The notes under the pieces were generated by a model. It saw nothing but the letters and a program-made list of their open reading frames with translations, searched no databases and had not been told where the DNA came from. 64,000 bases of DNA from Nocardioides daeguensis (GTDB lineage: Bacteria; Actinomycetota; Actinomycetes; Propionibacteriales; Nocardioidaceae), in NCBI RefSeq assembly GCF_019192965.1, contig NZ_JAHTKU010000025.1:97303-161302 (forward strand), given 5' to 3'. The position numbers and the translations under genes were made by a program. This document shows, piece after piece, positions 34,165 through 42,934 of the stretch (position 1 is the first letter of the stretch; each line of letters begins with the position of its first letter).

Positions 34165-34564
34165 TCCCTCCCCGTTCGGAGTGCGGGTCTCCTCCGGCAC
34201 CCTCCGCAGCTGGGAGGGCGACGGCGACGGTGTCGTGCTCCCGCACGCCTGGACGGAGGAAGGCGTGCTCGCCGGGCCCGCGACCAACGGCGCGCAGGTG
34301 CTCCATCTCGCCGTGGCGCTGTGCGTGCTCAACGACACCTACCGCGAGGCCCGGCGGCTCGAGGTCCCGGTGCACGGGGTCGCGGTCACCGCCGACGGCG
34401 GCTTCGACGAGGTGTGGACCTCGACTGGCATCAGCTACGACATCGCCCTCGACACCACCGCTCCCTCGGAGACAGTGCAGCTGCTGCTCGAGGTGGTCGA
34501 CGAGGTGGCCGAGATCCCGCGCGCGCTGCGCGCCGGTGCCGACGTCCAACGGGTGCTCCGATGA
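34157..34564 (+). CDS. OsmC-like protein
   Basis: A 135-residue protein with the OsmC/Ohr-type order of strands and a central helix (AQVLHLAVALCVLNDTYREARRLEVPVHGVAV), then a C-terminal TVQLLLEVVDEVAEIPRALRAG helix. Only one cysteine (in ALCVLND) is present, so a two-cysteine peroxide-reducing site is not complete. It overlaps both neighbours by a few bases and is co-translated with the MoxR-VWA pair, which suggests a shared task in stress or protein maturation. Confidence 0.75.
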   Translation: MADPSPFGVRVSSGTLRSWEGDGDGVVLPHAWTEEGVLAGPATNGAQVLHLAVALCVLNDTYREARRLEVPVHGVAVTADGGFDEVWTSTGISYDIALDTTAPSETVQLLLEVVDEVAEIPRALRAGADVQRVLR

Positions 34565-36600
34565 GTCGCTACCGCAGGTACGACGGCGGCGACCCGCTCG
34601 CCCCGCCGATCGACATCGCCGAGGCGCTCGACGCCATCGGCCAGGACGTGATGGCCGGCTACAGCCCGGACCGGGCGATGCGGGAGTTCCTGCGCCGAGG
34701 CGGCCCTTCGACAAGCTCAGGAACCGAGTCTTTCCGAGGCCTCGACGACCTCGCCCGGCGGGTGGCGGAGCGCCGCCGTGACCTGCTGCAGCGCCACAAC
34801 CTGGACGGCACGCTCAACGAGGTGCGCGAGCTGCTCGAGAAGGCGGTCCTCGAGGAGCGCAAGCAGCTGGCCCGCGACGCGATGATGGACGACGGCGACC
34901 GGGCCTTCCGCGAGATGCGGCTGGAGAACCTGCCCGACTCGCCGGCGGCAGCGGTCACCGAGCTCGGCGACTACGACTGGCAGTCCCGCGAGGCGCGGGA
35001 GGCCTTCGAGCAGATCAAGGACCTGCTCGGCCGCGAGCTCCTCGACCAGCGCTTCGCCGGCATGAAGCAGGCGCTCGAGAACGCCACCGACGAGGACCGG
35101 CAGGCGATCAACGAGATGCTCGGCGACCTCAACGAGCTGCTCGAGAAGCACGCGGCCGGAGCCGACACGCAGCAGGACTTCGAGGAGTTCATGGCCAAGC
35201 ACGGCCAGCACTTCCCCGAGAACCCGCAGGACATCGACGAGCTCCTCGACGCCCTCGCCCAGCGCTCGGCCGCCGCGCAGCGGATGCTGAACTCGATGAG
35301 CGCCGAGCAGCGCGCCGAGCTGATGCAGCTCTCCGCGCAGGCGTTCGGCTCGCCGGCGCTGATGGACCAGCTCGACCGGCTCGACGCGAACCTGATGTCG
35401 CTGCGCCCCGGCGAGGACTGGGGCGGCTCGGAGCGGTTCGGCGACGGCGACCAGGGCCTCGGCCTCGGTGACGGCACCGGCGTGCTCCAGGACCTCGCCG
35501 ACCTCGACGCGCTGGCCGACCAGCTGGCCCAGGGGTACGGCGGAGCCCGCCTCGACGACGTCGACCTCGACAAGCTGGCCCGCCAGCTCGGCACCGAGGC
35601 CGCCGTCGACGCCCGCAAGCTCCAGGAGCTCGAGAAGGCGCTGCGTCAGTCGGGCGCGATGGAGCGCGGCTTCGACGGCGAGCTGCGGCTGACCCCCAAG
35701 GCGATGCGCCAGCTCGGCAAGGCGCTGCTGCGCGACGTGGCCCAGAAGATGTCGGGCCGGCAGGGCCAGCGCGACCTGCGCCAGGCCGGCGCCGCCGGTG
35801 ACCTCTCCGGCGCCACCCGGGCGTGGGAGTTCGGCGACACCGAGCCGTGGGACATCCCGCGCACGATGCTCAACGGCGTGCTGCGCCGCACCTCCGACCC
35901 CGGCGGCCCCCGGCTCTCGATCGACGACGTCGAGGTCGCCGAGACCGAGGCCCGCACCCAGGCGGCGGTGGCGCTGTGCGTCGACACGTCGTTCTCGATG
36001 GCGATGGACGGGCGCTGGGTGCCGATGAAGCAGACCGCGCTGGCGCTGCACACCCTCATCGGCTCGCGCTTCCGCGGCGACTCCCTGGAGCTGATCGGCT
36101 TCGGCCGGCACGCCCAGACCATGCGGATCGAGGAGCTCACCGCCCTCGATGCGCGCTGGGCCAAGGGCACCAACCTCCACCACGCCCTGCTGCTGGCCAA
36201 CCGGCACTTCCGCAAGCACCCGAACGCCCAGCCGGTGCTGCTCATCGTCACCGACGGCGAGCCGACCTCCCACCTGGAGTCCAGCGGCGAGGTGTTCTTC
36301 TCCTACCCGCCGCACCCGATGACCATCGCGCTCGCCGTCCGCGAGCTCGACAACGCCCGCCGGATCGGCGCGCAGACGACCTTCTTCCGGCTCGGCGAGG
36401 ACCCCGGCCTGGCCCGGTTCGTCGAGTCGATGGCCCGGCGCGTCGACGGGTCCGTGATCGCCCCCGAGGCCGGCGACCTGGGCGCCGCGGTCGTCGGGTC
36501 GTACCTCGGCTCGCGCCGCGGCGGCGCGGGCGGTCGAGGCGGGTCCGGGCCGGGGACCTACGGCGACTGGTTCGGTTCGCGCGGGTTCTGGGTGGGCTGA
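34561..36600 (+). CDS. VWA-domain protein paired with the MoxR ATPase
   Basis: A 679-residue protein. The N-terminal ~460 residues are charged and helical. The C-terminal von Willebrand A domain has a MIDAS metal site starting D475-T-S-F-S479 (CVDTSFSMAMDG), then TDGEPTSH. It resembles the metal-chelatase D/VWA partners of MoxR ATPases. An insertion of about a dozen residues near residue 50 (GGPSTSSGTESF) is encoded by a palindromic repeat (34704-34722) foreign to the coding bias. ATG 34561 overlaps the OsmC-like stop. Confidence 0.9.
   Translation: MSRYRRYDGGDPLAPPIDIAEALDAIGQDVMAGYSPDRAMREFLRRGGPSTSSGTESFRGLDDLARRVAERRRDLLQRHNLDGTLNEVRELLEKAVLEERKQLARDAMMDDGDRAFREMRLENLPDSPAAAVTELGDYDWQSREAREAFEQIKDLLGRELLDQRFAGMKQALENATDEDRQAINEMLGDLNELLEKHAAGADTQQDFEEFMAKHGQHFPENPQDIDELLDALAQRSAAAQRMLNSMSAEQRAELMQLSAQAFGSPALMDQLDRLDANLMSLRPGEDWGGSERFGDGDQGLGLGDGTGVLQDLADLDALADQLAQGYGGARLDDVDLDKLARQLGTEAAVDARKLQELEKALRQSGAMERGFDGELRLTPKAMRQLGKALLRDVAQKMSGRQGQRDLRQAGAAGDLSGATRAWEFGDTEPWDIPRTMLNGVLRRTSDPGGPRLSIDDVEVAETEARTQAAVALCVDTSFSMAMDGRWVPMKQTALALHTLIGSRFRGDSLELIGFGRHAQTMRIEELTALDARWAKGTNLHHALLLANRHFRKHPNAQPVLLIVTDGEPTSHLESSGEVFFSYPPHPMTIALAVRELDNARRIGAQTTFFRLGEDPGLARFVESMARRVDGSVIAPEAGDLGAAVVGSYLGSRRGGAGGRGGSGPGTYGDWFGSRGFWVG
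34704..34722. repeat. REP-like sequence inserted in the VWA gene
   Basis: CCCTTCGACAAGCTCAGGA lies in frame inside the VWA coding sequence. It encodes PSTSSG on the plus strand and PELVEG on the minus strand, the usual footprint of this palindromic intergenic repeat when it enters a gene. The flanking bases up to 34735 (AACCGAGTCTTTCC) are also less GC-rich than their surroundings. Confidence 0.7.
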
Positions 36601-36690
36601 GAACCTCGTCCTGAGCGGGGATCCCGGGGTCCCTGTGGACAACCGGAACCCGTCGTTTCCCGCCCGTGGACCTCGGGCAGCCGGACCTGC

Positions 36691-37026
36691 ATGACGATCA
36701 CCCTCGATGTCCCGTACGCCGTCCTCAAGGCCGCCCGCGACCGCTGGGACGAGGCTGCCGACGAGCTCGACGGCGCCTGGCGCCGCCTCGCCAAGGTCTC
36801 GACCTCCGACCTCTCCGACGCCGTCGCCGCGGCGGTCACCGCCTTCGCCGACCCGTGGGTCGACGAGCTCAAGGTGGTCGCCCGGCAGGCCCAGGGGTAC
36901 GCCGACGAGTTCGTCTTCTTCCGACGACTCCTCGTCCTCGTCGACCGGGCCCAGGCGGAGCGGCTGCGTGCCCTGCTCCCGTGGACCGAGCGCGACGCCG
37001 CCGTGGGGGAGGTGAGCTGGCCGTGA
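36691..37026 (+). CDS. Small helical protein, WXG100-like partner
   Basis: A 111-residue, mostly helical protein (VLKAARDRWDEAADELDGAWRRLAKVSTSDLSDAVAAAVTAFADPWVDELKVVARQAQGYADEFVFFRRLL). Size, helix-loop-helix pattern and GAW-type turn recall WXG100/LXG partner proteins of type VII secretion, but a strict WxG is not at the turn. GTG of the next gene overlaps its stop by 4 nt, so the pair is co-translated. It is probably a chaperone or co-secreted partner of the hydrolase. Confidence 0.65.
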   Translation: MTITLDVPYAVLKAARDRWDEAADELDGAWRRLAKVSTSDLSDAVAAAVTAFADPWVDELKVVARQAQGYADEFVFFRRLLVLVDRAQAERLRALLPWTERDAAVGEVSWP

Positions 37027-38810
37027 CCCTCGTCTACGTCCCCGCCCAGGTGCCGCCCTGCCCCCCGCTGACCTCGACGCCCACGGGTGCCCAGGACCTG
37101 GCCACCGACCTGCGTGCGGCCGCCATCGCCGTCAAGAACGTCCAGGGCCGCGCCGCCTCGGTCGCCGCTCCTGCCTGGCAGGGCGACACCGCCGTCGCGC
37201 ACGACCACGCTGCGACCCAGGTGGCCGCCCGTCTCGAGGCCGCCGAGGCTGCGCTCGACATGGCGGTCACCGCCGCGGACCGGTTCGCCGCCCGGCTCAG
37301 CCGGCTGTTCGTGCGACTCACCCGGATCAACGCCGACCGCGCCGAGGTCAACGAACGGATCGAGGAGCTGGCCACCGAGGTGGCCGCCGCGACCGACGAC
37401 AGCCGGCTGTCCGAGCTTCGGGCGCGTGCCGACGTCCTCCACGGCCGGGCCACCGCGTTGCGGGACCGGATCGAGGGCTGGAAGGCCGCCCGGGATCAGG
37501 CCGAGGACGACGTCGTCGCCGCCCTCCAGGGCCTCGACAGCGTCGCGGAGGGCCAGGCGGCGGCAGCCGATCCCTCCCGGCCCCGCACCGGCGATCTCAC
37601 GCGGCAGCTGCGCCGCCTCCGGGGCGACCCGGTCGCGCTGGCCGCCTGGTGGCGCGGGCTGCGCCGCGCCGAGCAGGAGGCGCTCACCACCGAGCACCCC
37701 GGGCTGGTCGGCAACACCGCAGGGGTGCCGATGGCCGACCGCGACGAGGCCAACCGCGGTGAGCTCGCCCGCGATCTCGACTTCTACCGGCAGCGGGACG
37801 AGGACGGACAGCTCACCGGGAAGCAGGAGCGGGCGCTCGACAATGCGAGGTCCGTGGACGACGCCCTCGACGAGTACGCGGACCAGACCGACGACACCGG
37901 CGCCCACCTCACCACGCTGCTCGCCTTCACCCCCGACCTGCACTCCGGCGACGGCGGTGTCGCGGTCGGCTTCGGCGACCCGGACACCGCCGACCACGTC
38001 TCGGTCAACGTGCCCGGCCTGACGACCGACACCTCCAGCGTCGGGAGCAACCTCGACAAGACCTACGACCTCCACCTCGCAGCGCTCGAGGAGGAGCGAG
38101 GCAGCGTCGCGACCGTCTACTGGGCCGACTACGACGCCCCGAGCGGCAACCCGCTCAACCCGCTCGACCCGCTCGGGCAGGCCGACTTCGACGGCGTCGC
38201 CCTCACCGGCAAGGCCGAGGCGGGCGGGGAGCGCTTCTCGGACTTCGTGGACGGCGTCCGCGGCTCCGACCAGGGCCCGCCCGCCCACCTGACCGCGATC
38301 GGTCACAGCTACGGCTCCACTGCCGTGGGCCACGCGCTGGCCGACGGTGTCCCGGTCGACGACGCCGTCCTGCTCGGCAGTCCTGGCGTCCCGGCCGACA
38401 CCGCCGGTGAGCTCACCGAGGCCGACGTCTGGGTCGGCAGCAAGGACCACGACCCGGTGTCCCTGCTCGGCGGCGGCGACCGCGGTGGTCTCGGTGCGCT
38501 GGGCCACGACCCGGCCGACACCGCCTTCGGAGGCACCCGGTTCGAGACCGGGGACGGCGCCCTGCGGGCCGAGGAGCTGCTCCACAACCACACGTCGTAC
38601 TTCACCGGCACCTCGCTCGCGAACCTCGCCCACGTGGTCGCCGGCGCCGACGACGAGGTCAGCGAGCAACCGCCCCGCGGCGCACCCGGCGGCTCGCACC
38701 TCACCCTGCCCGAGCTGCTGGTCGCAGCCGGCAGCGCGACCGCCGCGGAGGGAATCGCCGATGCCGCCGCGTGGACCTGGGAGCACTCGAAGCTCGGTGG
38801 GATGCTGTGA
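37023..38810 (+). CDS. DUF1023-type alpha/beta hydrolase with WXG-like N-domain
   Basis: A 595-residue protein in two parts. Residues ~20-260 are helical, with AWQG (W52-Q53-G54), the WxG turn of type VII substrates, and long coiled-coil-prone helices (~90-175). Residues ~265-520 are an alpha/beta hydrolase (DUF1023) with nucleophile elbow GHSYGS (S429), upstream VNVPGLTTD and VYWADYDAP, and the likely acid/histidine in VWVGSKDHDPVS and LLHNHTSY. There is no signal peptide, so export by a type VII (ESX) system is possible. Followed by a lipoprotein gene. Confidence 0.85.
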   Translation: MTLVYVPAQVPPCPPLTSTPTGAQDLATDLRAAAIAVKNVQGRAASVAAPAWQGDTAVAHDHAATQVAARLEAAEAALDMAVTAADRFAARLSRLFVRLTRINADRAEVNERIEELATEVAAATDDSRLSELRARADVLHGRATALRDRIEGWKAARDQAEDDVVAALQGLDSVAEGQAAAADPSRPRTGDLTRQLRRLRGDPVALAAWWRGLRRAEQEALTTEHPGLVGNTAGVPMADRDEANRGELARDLDFYRQRDEDGQLTGKQERALDNARSVDDALDEYADQTDDTGAHLTTLLAFTPDLHSGDGGVAVGFGDPDTADHVSVNVPGLTTDTSSVGSNLDKTYDLHLAALEEERGSVATVYWADYDAPSGNPLNPLDPLGQADFDGVALTGKAEAGGERFSDFVDGVRGSDQGPPAHLTAIGHSYGSTAVGHALADGVPVDDAVLLGSPGVPADTAGELTEADVWVGSKDHDPVSLLGGGDRGGLGALGHDPADTAFGGTRFETGDGALRAEELLHNHTSYFTGTSLANLAHVVAGADDEVSEQPPRGAPGGSHLTLPELLVAAGSATAAEGIADAAAWTWEHSKLGGML

Positions 38811-38812
38811 GC

Positions 38813-39340
38813 ATGCGCCTTCTCGGGAACGCACTCGCACTGCCCCTTGCCCTCCTGTCTGCCGCCGCCCTGAGCGGCTGCGACGACGAGGCGCCGACTC
38901 CCGCCGCGGTCGGCCGAACCGCGGTCGACGATGTCGTCGCCGCGGCGGACGACGCCCGCGCCGGTGTCCTGCACGAGCTCGCGGACGCGCTCGTGCTGAC
39001 CGGCGCCGAGGGCACTCGCTCCTTCACCACCTGCGGTGACGACCTGGCGCCGGGCGGGGTCGTGCTGAACGACTTCGTGCGCTTCGGCTCCTCCGGCGAG
39101 CTGACGCAGGAGAAGGCGACGGCCACGGCCGTCGGCCTGCTCGAGGCCGACGGCTGGACGGTGGACGACCCGGACAACCAGGTGGCGCTCAACGCCACCA
39201 AGGGCGAGCTGGTGCTGCACCTCCGGATCGATCCGGCCCAGGTCCAGGTCGACCTCGGGTCGGAGTGCGTCGAGACCTCGCGGAAGGTCGCAACGGAGTA
39301 CGACGACCGCCCGAAGGTCGGCCTCGCCTGGTCCTCGTAG
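38813..39340 (+). CDS. Lipoprotein downstream of the DUF1023 hydrolase
   Basis: A 175-residue lipoprotein: signal peptide MRLLGNALALPLALLSAAAL with lipobox LSGC. The mature domain has two cysteines (FTTCGDD, GSECVE) that may pair, and a helix followed by EADGWTVDD, ending in strands. No family is recognised. It begins 2 nt after the hydrolase stop. An anchored lipoprotein right after a possible secreted lipase is the arrangement of type VII lipase/immunity pairs, but it may serve another role. Confidence 0.75.
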   Translation: MRLLGNALALPLALLSAAALSGCDDEAPTPAAVGRTAVDDVVAAADDARAGVLHELADALVLTGAEGTRSFTTCGDDLAPGGVVLNDFVRFGSSGELTQEKATATAVGLLEADGWTVDDPDNQVALNATKGELVLHLRIDPAQVQVDLGSECVETSRKVATEYDDRPKVGLAWSS

Positions 39341-39350
39341 AGTCCGCTGC

Positions 39351-40130
39351 GTGGGGGACCTCGGCCTGACCGTCATCGCACTGCTCGCGCTGGCTGCCCT
39401 GACGGCCGGCTTCGTGGACGCCGTGGTCGGCGGCGGGGGACTGGTCCAGCTCCCGGCGATCCTGCTCGGTCTGCCGGGCGCGAGCCCGGTCCAGGTCCTC
39501 GCCACCAACAAGATCGCCTCGGTGTGCGGGACGGCGGCCAGCTCGCTGACCTACTACCGCCGGATCGGCCCGGACCTGCGCACCGCGCTTCCCCTGATGG
39601 CGCTCGCACTGACCGGCGCCTTCTCCGGCGCCCTGCTGGCCTCGCACATCCCGCGCGAGGCGTTCGAGCCGATCGTGCTCGTGGCGCTGGTGGTGGTCGG
39701 CGGCTACGTCCTGCTCCGCCCCGAGCTCGGCGAGCAGACCGCGCTCCGCTTCGCCGGCCACCGCCATCTGGTCGCCGCGATGGGGGTCGGGTTCGTGATC
39801 GGCTTCTACGACGGGATCCTCGGCCCGGGCACGGGCAGCTTCTTCGTGTTCGCCCTCGTCGGCCTGCTGGGCTACGACTTCCTCCAGGCCTCGGCCAAGG
39901 CCAAGCTCGCGAACCTCGCGACCAACCTCGGCGCGCTGCTGCTCTTCGTGCCGCAGGGTGCGGTGCTGTGGGACGTCGGCTTGATGATGGGCGCCTGCAA
40001 CCTGGTCGGCGGGTACCTCGGGGCGCGCACCGCAGTGGCCCGCGGCTCCCGGTTCGTGCGGCTGTTCTTCATCGCGGTGGTGAGTGCGTTCGTCGTGCGC
40101 ATCGGTGGCGGTGTGCTCGGGCTCTGGTGA
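39351..40130 (+). CDS. TauE/SafE-family sulfite/organoanion exporter
   Basis: A 259-residue membrane protein with about eight TM helices. The two inverted family motifs are GFVDAVVGGGGLVQLPAIL and GFYDGILGPGTGSFFVFALVG. Members export sulfite, sulfoacetate or similar anions. GTG 39351 is 7 nt after TAGAGT (39338-39343). That -10 box contains the stop codon of the preceding lipoprotein gene. Confidence 0.9.
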   Translation: MGDLGLTVIALLALAALTAGFVDAVVGGGGLVQLPAILLGLPGASPVQVLATNKIASVCGTAASSLTYYRRIGPDLRTALPLMALALTGAFSGALLASHIPREAFEPIVLVALVVVGGYVLLRPELGEQTALRFAGHRHLVAAMGVGFVIGFYDGILGPGTGSFFVFALVGLLGYDFLQASAKAKLANLATNLGALLLFVPQGAVLWDVGLMMGACNLVGGYLGARTAVARGSRFVRLFFIAVVSAFVVRIGGGVLGLW

Positions 40131-40146
40131 CGCATAACCTGAGCCC

Positions 40147-40524
40147 ATGAGCATCCCGGTGGATCCCGCGGACCTGCGCCAGGCCCTGGCCGACTTCGAC
40201 AGCGGCTACCTGCTGACCACGTCCTCGCCGCAGGTGAAGGTCGTCACCGTCGACCCGGTCGCCGCCGGCGACGGCAGCCTGCGGATCGCCGGTCCGGGCA
40301 GGGGGACGCTGCGCAACCTGGCCGAGAACCCCACGGTGACGGTGGTGTTCTGGCCGCGGGAGCGCCACGGCTACACCCTCCTCGTCGACGGGAGCGCCAC
40401 CGTCGACGGCGAGGACGTCGTCGTCACCGCCACCGCCGCGGTCCTGCACCGGCCTGCCGCCCACGCCGACGGCCCGCTGCCGCCCGACGGCTGTGGCCAC
40501 GACTGCGCCCCGGTGGGCGGCTGA
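40147..40524 (+). CDS. Pyridoxamine 5'-phosphate oxidase-like flavoprotein
   Basis: A 125-residue split-barrel protein (FDSGYLLTTSSPQVKVVTVDPVAAGDGSLRIAGPGRGTLRNLAENPTVTVVFWP). PPOX-like proteins bind FMN or F420. The C-terminus ends in a Cys/His tail (PPDGCGHDCAPVGG) that could bind metal. ATG 40147 is 7 nt after TAACCT (40134-40139), leaderless. It is followed 6 nt later by the VOC gene, likely one transcript. Confidence 0.82.
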   Translation: MSIPVDPADLRQALADFDSGYLLTTSSPQVKVVTVDPVAAGDGSLRIAGPGRGTLRNLAENPTVTVVFWPRERHGYTLLVDGSATVDGEDVVVTATAAVLHRPAAHADGPLPPDGCGHDCAPVGG

Positions 40525-40530
40525 GCGCCG

Positions 40531-41259
40531 ATGCACCCGTTCTGGATCACCGCCTTCCTCGACAGCGCGCCGGAGCACCACCAGGAGACCGTGGGCTTCT
40601 GGCAGGAGGCGACCGGGTACGCCGTCTCGCCGCCCCGTGGCGCCCACGACGAGTTCGCCTCGCTGCTGCCGCCCGACGGCGGCCCGTACCTCAAGGTGCA
40701 ACGCCGCCACGCCGGCGCCGACCGGATCCACCTCGACCTGCACGTCACCGACCCGCTGGCGGCGGCGGACGCCGCACGGGTGGCCGGCGCGACGATCGTC
40801 GCCGATCGCGGGTACGTCGTGATGGCCTCGCCCGCCGGCTTCGTGTTCTGCCTCGTCGACCACGCCGCGTCCCGGGTTCCCGCGGCCACGGTGCACGCGC
40901 ACGGATCCGCGTCGCGGGTGGTCCAGGTGGCGATCGACGTGCCACGCGCGGCCTACGACCGGGAGCTGGCGTTCTGGCATGCCGTGACGCGTTGGGAGCA
41001 GCGACCCTCGAGCGTCACCGAGGACTTCACCTTCCTGTTCCCGCCGGCCGGGCAGCCGTTGCGGCTGATGCTGCAGCGGCTCGGCGCCGACGACACCGGC
41101 GAGGTGCGCGCCCACCTCGACTGGGGGACCACCGACCGCGCCGCGGAGACCGAGCGACACCTCGAGCTCGGCTCGCGGGTGCTCGCCCAGCACCAGCACT
41201 GGACGGTGCTCGCCGACCCGAACGGCCGGGCCTACTGCCTCACCGACGCCGCGCCCTAA
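40531..41259 (+). CDS. Two-module VOC protein
   Basis: A 242-residue protein with two VOC modules (~1-115 and ~125-242). Each contains the strand-helix pattern, with ...RIHLDLHVTDPLAAADAARVAGA and ...EVRAHLDWGTTDRAAETERHLELGS, and each ends with ADP/ASP-G-x-x-FCLVD/YCLTD. Function is unknown; such proteins are often dioxygenase- or resistance-like. It overlaps the convergent ABC1 kinase end by 4 bp. Confidence 0.85.
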   Translation: MHPFWITAFLDSAPEHHQETVGFWQEATGYAVSPPRGAHDEFASLLPPDGGPYLKVQRRHAGADRIHLDLHVTDPLAAADAARVAGATIVADRGYVVMASPAGFVFCLVDHAASRVPAATVHAHGSASRVVQVAIDVPRAAYDRELAFWHAVTRWEQRPSSVTEDFTFLFPPAGQPLRLMLQRLGADDTGEVRAHLDWGTTDRAAETERHLELGSRVLAQHQHWTVLADPNGRAYCLTDAAP

Positions 41260-42593
41260 CCGGCCGGGGTGAAGCCCGGCAGGAACTCCTGCATGATCGC
41301 GCGGAACGGCGCCTCGGCCTCGAGCTGGCTCAGCACGCCGAGGCCGCCGAGCCAGGTGCGGTGGATGAGGACGTACGACGGCGGCAGGTTGAGCTTGATG
41401 CTCACGGTGTACGCCGGGTCCTTGGGGTTGTTGATCCGCTGGAACTGCTCGCGCATCCACTCCCGGCTGAACCGGAACCGCTCGACCAGCGTCGGCTCGA
41501 CGAACGGCGCGAGGTAGTCCATGAGCAGCTCGGGCTCGATCCGGATCCGGTCCTTGAGGAAGCCCTCCGCACGCAGCTGGGTGATCAGCCCGTCGCCGTC
41601 CCGGGCCGCGCACAGCGTGATCAGCCGTCCCATCGGCTCGGGCAGGCCGCGCTGGGGGAGCCGTGCCACGGCGCCGTAGTCGAGCACCCCGATCCGCCCG
41701 GGCGCGCCGTCGTCGCCGGGGATCACCCGGAAGTTGCCGGGGTGCGGGTCGGCGTGCAGCAGGCCGGTGCGGGCCGGCCCGGAGAACAGGAAGCGCGTGA
41801 AGATCTCCCCGTAGTGGTCGCGCTCGGCAGGCGTGCCGTCGGCGATCACGGACGCCAGCGAGCCCGCCGAGTCGAGCCACTCGGTGACCAGGACGCGGGG
41901 CCCGACCGCGACGACGTCGGGTACGACGATGTCCGGGTCGTCGCGGAACGCCTTCGCGAACTCCCGCTGCGCCTCGGCCTCGAGGTCGTAGTCGAGCTCC
42001 TCGCGGGCCCGGGCCTGGACCTCCTCGACGAGCGGCTTCATGTCCACGCCCGGGATGAGTGGCCCGATCGCCCGCGCCGCCCGGGCCAGCGTGCGCAGGT
42101 CGGCCATCAGCGCCTCGCCGGCGTTGGGGTACTGCACCTTCACCGCGACCCGGCGGCCGTCGTACCACCGCCCCTCGTGGACCTGGCCGATGCTCGCGGC
42201 CGCCGTCGGCGCCCCGTCGAGCCAGACCAGGCGCTGCTTCCAGTCCGCGCCGAGGTCCTCGGCGAGGATGTCGCGCACCGTCTGCGTGGGCATCGGGGGA
42301 GCGGAGTCCTGCAGGCGGGTGAGCTGGTCGCGGTACGGCGCCGCCATCTCCTCCGGCAGCGCCGACTCGAGCACGCTCAGCGCCTGCCCGAACTTCATCG
42401 CGCCGCCCTTGAGCTCGCCCAGGGTCCGGAACAGCTGCTCCGCCGTCCGTTGCTGGATCTCGCTCATCACCGCTTCGGGAGCCGCGCCGCCCAGGCGCTT
42501 GCCGAAACCGAGCGCCGTGCGGCCGGCGTACCCGAGGGGAAGTGCCGCGAGCCGCGCGGTGCGCGCCGCGGCCTTCCGGGGAAGGTCAGCCAT
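41256..42593 (-). CDS. ABC1/UbiB-family atypical kinase
   Basis: A 445-residue protein kinase-like ATPase. Conserved ABC1 features are the KxGQ motif (K67-F-G-Q70), the Ala-rich loop AAAS (131-134) in place of the P-loop, lysine K152 (VAVKVQYP), HADPHPGNF (280-288) and DYG (305-307). The family supports quinone synthesis or lipid/isoprenoid metabolism at the membrane. ATG 42593 fits the family N-terminus and has GACAAT 6 nt upstream. It is read from the same side as the YiaA-like gene. Confidence 0.92.
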   Translation of the reverse strand: MADLPRKAAARTARLAALPLGYAGRTALGFGKRLGGAAPEAVMSEIQQRTAEQLFRTLGELKGGAMKFGQALSVLESALPEEMAAPYRDQLTRLQDSAPPMPTQTVRDILAEDLGADWKQRLVWLDGAPTAAASIGQVHEGRWYDGRRVAVKVQYPNAGEALMADLRTLARAARAIGPLIPGVDMKPLVEEVQARAREELDYDLEAEAQREFAKAFRDDPDIVVPDVVAVGPRVLVTEWLDSAGSLASVIADGTPAERDHYGEIFTRFLFSGPARTGLLHADPHPGNFRVIPGDDGAPGRIGVLDYGAVARLPQRGLPEPMGRLITLCAARDGDGLITQLRAEGFLKDRIRIEPELLMDYLAPFVEPTLVERFRFSREWMREQFQRINNPKDPAYTVSIKLNLPPSYVLIHRTWLGGLGVLSQLEAEAPFRAIMQEFLPGFTPAG

Positions 42594-42624
42594 GGCCCCA
42601 TTGTCAGGCATGGGGCAACCGGTC

Positions 42625-42852
42625 TCAGCGGTAGGCGTCGACCCGGATCTCGTTCGCCCGCGTCTCCTGCTGGTCACGAACGCACTTGGCGAGCGCGAAG
42701 GAGGAGTTCACGAGGAACAGCGCGCCGAGGCACAAGAACGCGCGGATCCAGCCGTCGACCGGCAGGAAGTAGATGCCGCCGACCATGAACAGCAGGGCGG
42801 CGGCGAAGGAGATGGCGGACTGGAGGTAGAAGGCGTACGTCGTCTTGGTCAT
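42625..42852 (-). CDS. YiaA/YiaB-type two-helix membrane protein
   Basis: A 75-residue inner membrane protein with two TM helices (~8-28 and ~32-52), matching the YiaAB two-helix domain (TYAFYLQSAISFAAALLFMVGGIYFLPVDGWIRAFLCLGALFLVNSSFALAKCVRDQQE). Its role is unknown. It lies 31 nt upstream of the ABC1 kinase gene on the same strand. Confidence 0.88.
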   Translation of the reverse strand: MTKTTYAFYLQSAISFAAALLFMVGGIYFLPVDGWIRAFLCLGALFLVNSSFALAKCVRDQQETRANEIRVDAYR

Positions 42853-42934
42853 GCGACCAGCCTCGCGGCGGCGCGGGGCGCCGGGCGTGAGTACGCCTGC
42901 TCAACAGGCATGGCCCGTCCGGACCGTTGCCGCG

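Noticed and set aside
36558..38840. A 760-codon minus-strand open frame opposite the DUF1023 hydrolase
   Set aside because: It mirrors codon bias of the real gene on the plus strand, has no domain, and its composition is Val/Gly/Arg-rich noise.
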